7,364 nucleotides of DNA from CAIWXH01 sp964555675. Lineage in GTDB: Bacteria; Chloroflexota; Chloroflexia; Chloroflexales; Chloroflexaceae. The stretch spans positions 1 to 7,364 of the forward strand of contig CAZKTU010000292.1 of NCBI GenBank assembly GCA_964555675.1, given 5' to 3'. Under the pieces are notes generated by a model. The model saw only the letters and a list, made by a program, of their open reading frames with translations. It made no database searches and was not told the origin of the DNA. The position numbers and the translations under genes were made by a program. Position 1 is the first letter of the stretch, and each line of letters begins with the position of its first letter. This document shows positions 5,906 to 7,364 of the stretch, piece by piece.

Positions 5906-5918
5906 ACGAAAGACCAAC
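5905..5918. repeat. Two-unit relic of the GACCAAR heptad repeat
   Basis: GACGAAA (5905-5911) and GACCAAC (5912-5918) are two exact heptads of the array at 784-858; the 14-mer GGACGAAAGACCAA is identical at 790-803 and 5904-5917. Both copies lie just downstream of a gene's stop codon and in the same orientation. Confidence 0.6.
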
Positions 5919-5926
5919 GGGCCGCC

Positions 5927-7363
5927 CTAAGCCAGGGCGATGGCCTGCTCGAGCGACAGCGCCCGCCCCCGCGCCCAGGCGGCGGCGAGAGGCTCAGGCG
6001 CGAGGCTCGCGCGCAACGCCGCCGTGGCCTGCCCGAAGCTCAGGCGGTCGGGGGGCCACATGGCCGCGCCCATCGCGCTGAAGTAGGCCTCCGCGAAGCC
6101 CAGGAGGGCCGCCGCCCGCTCGCCCTCGGCCGGGCCGCCCGCCCGCGCCAGCAGCGCCTGGGCCAGGCCGGCGAGGCACTCGACCACGCCCCGGCAGTTG
6201 CCCCAGGCCTGGAACAGCGCCAGGCTCTCGCGGAAACCTGCCTCGGCCGCGTCGGCGTCGCCGGCCGCCAGGGCCAGGGCCGCCTGGTTATGCAGCGTGC
6301 GGGCCACGTCGGCGCGGGTGGCGAGCTGCCGAAAGCTGGCGAGGGCCTCGTCGTAGCGCCCGGCCGCGACGAGCAGGTCGCCCCTGTAGCGCGCCACCTC
6401 GCCCAGGTTGTTCAGGGCCTGGGCCATGCCCCAGGTGCTGCCGGTCTCGGCCCGGTGGATGGCCAGGCAGCGGCCGTAGAGCCGCTCTGCCGCGTCTGGA
6501 TCGTCGCGTCCCAGGGCCACGTCGCCGAGGTGTAGCAGGGCCGTGGCCACGCCCTGCCGGTGGCCGAGGGCCTCGAAGCGCGGCAGACTCTCCTCGAGCA
6601 GGGCCTGGGCGGCCAGATAGTCGCCCTGGTTGACCGCGACCGTCCCCGCCATAAAGGGGGCCAGGGCCCGGCTGAAGGGGTCGTCGAGGGCGCGCAGGAT
6701 CGGCAGGCTGGCCTCGAGCCGCGCGCGGGCCAGGAGCAGCTCGCCCTGGTAGAGGGCCATCGCGCCCGAGCCGAGCAGGGCGACCCCGCGCGCCCAGCCG
6801 CCCGCGCCCTCGTCGGTCAGGGCCAGGGCCCGCTCGAAGACCGCCCGCCCCTCGCCGACCGCGCTGTGCAGGTACCAGAACCAGTAGAGCCTGTAGGCCA
6901 GCTCCAGCCAGGTCGTCTCCTCGCCCGGCGCGGGGCCGGCCCATTGCAGCGCCGCGCGCAGGTTGTCGAGCTCGGCGCCGAGCCGGGCCAACCAGAGCAC
7001 CTGGCGCGGGCCGGTCAGCTCGGCCTCGCCCGTGACGGCCAGCCCCATGCACCAGGCCTGGTGCCGCGCCCGCAGAGCCTCTGCCTCGCCGGTCGCCTCG
7101 AGCCGCTCGCGCCCGTACTGGCGAATAGTCTCCAGCAGGTCGTAGCGCCGCCCCGCCGCCGCGTCGCGGGCCACCACCAGCGACTTGGCCACCAGCTCGG
7201 CCAGCAGAGGCAGCACCTCGGCCCGCTCCAGCCCCTCGCCCGCGCAAACCTCCTCGGCGGCCTCCAGGGTCCAGCCGCCCGCGAAGACGGCCAGCCGCCT
7301 GAAGAGCCGGCGCTCGGGCGCCGAGAGCAGGTCGTAGCTCCAGTCGATCGCGGCGCGCAGGGT
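5927..7363 (-). CDS. AfsR/MalT-like STAND regulator, C-terminal part (winged helix plus TPR), 5' end cut by window
   Basis: The open frame reaches the window edge without a start; 478 codons are visible. The GTG at 7216 is internal, since family sequence continues upstream of it. Residues 1-65 match the winged-helix segment after an NB-ARC-type ATPase: LRAAIDWSYDLLS (2-14), ERRLFRRLAVFAGGWTLEAA (17-36), LAELVAKSLV (54-63). RRYDLLETIRQYGRERL (72-88) follows, then about six TPR-like helical pairs between 190 and 425, with boundaries such as ALYQGELLLARARLEASLPI (203-222) and ALAAGDADAAEAGFRESLAL (364-383). The end, AAWARGRALSLEQAIALA (461-478), is the usual terminus of this family. There is no C-terminal LuxR helix-turn-helix, so any DNA-binding, BTAD, cyclase or kinase domain must lie N-terminal, outside the window. 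Such proteins are large ATP-driven signalling switches; ligand and targets are unknown. Whether it controls the adjacent genes is open. Confidence 0.9.
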   Translation of the reverse strand, partial: TLRAAIDWSYDLLSAPERRLFRRLAVFAGGWTLEAAEEVCAGEGLERAEVLPLLAELVAKSLVVARDAAAGRRYDLLETIRQYGRERLEATGEAEALRARHQAWCMGLAVTGEAELTGPRQVLWLARLGAELDNLRAALQWAGPAPGEETTWLELAYRLYWFWYLHSAVGEGRAVFERALALTDEGAGGWARGVALLGSGAMALYQGELLLARARLEASLPILRALDDPFSRALAPFMAGTVAVNQGDYLAAQALLEESLPRFEALGHRQGVATALLHLGDVALGRDDPDAAERLYGRCLAIHRAETGSTWGMAQALNNLGEVARYRGDLLVAAGRYDEALASFRQLATRADVARTLHNQAALALAAGDADAAEAGFRESLALFQAWGNCRGVVECLAGLAQALLARAGGPAEGERAAALLGFAEAYFSAMGAAMWPPDRLSFGQATAALRASLAPEPLAAAWARGRALSLEQAIALA

Positions 7364-7364
7364 C

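Noticed and set aside
5927..7216. Complete standalone TPR protein starting at GTG 7216
   Set aside because: The same frame stays open to the window edge and encodes the conserved winged-helix segment (LRAAIDWSYDLLS), so the gene is a 5'-truncated larger regulator.

Overview
The window is GC-rich bacterial chromosomal DNA. All five protein-coding genes lie on the minus strand, so transcription runs from high to low coordinates, and both end genes are cut by the window edges. The dense GC bias at third codon positions opens long spurious plus-strand frames, including one of about 700 codons. The large winged-helix/TPR regulator, a YjhG-type sugar-acid dehydratase, a bestrophin and short GACCAAR heptads between genes would fit a Chloroflexota bacterium. 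That is a guess; a GC-rich actinobacterium or proteobacterium is not excluded. No phage, transposase, CRISPR, tRNA or rRNA was seen.

Layout in transcription order. (1) 7363-5927 is the C-terminal part of an AfsR/MalT-like STAND regulator: the winged helix after its ATPase, then TPR-like repeats. (2) 5742-4972 encodes a DJ-1/PfpI-family protein with a CHG nucleophile elbow. Its upstream region carries three GATAAG boxes one helical turn apart. (3) 4872-3934 encodes a bestrophin-family anion channel, preceded by a long hairpin that ends at its Shine-Dalgarno sequence. (4) 3901-3026 encodes an alpha/beta hydrolase with a twin-arginine signal peptide, 32 bp downstream of the bestrophin and probably cotranscribed with it. 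A 14-bp GC-rich hairpin (2969-3002) closes this block. (5) A separate transcription unit starts at a good promoter (TTGACA, 17-bp spacer, TAAAAG; 2892-2920) with a GntR-like operator candidate over the start site. It reads a YjhG/YagF-type sugar-acid dehydratase (2848-863), then an NAD(P)-dependent short-chain dehydrogenase (762 to beyond base 1).

How the genes work together (inference): the dehydratase and SDR form a sugar or sugar-acid catabolic operon, in which the SDR may make the aldonic acid or act on a later intermediate. The repressor-like operator fits induction by a sugar acid. The pfpI-bestrophin-hydrolase group has no obvious shared pathway; carbonyl stress or envelope maintenance are only possibilities.

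The gene content is ordinary. The most unusual structure is the inverted heptad array at 784-858, four 7-bp GACCAAR-like units facing four more across a 20-bp centre, with a two-unit relic at 5905-5918. I see no convincing new defence or mobile system.
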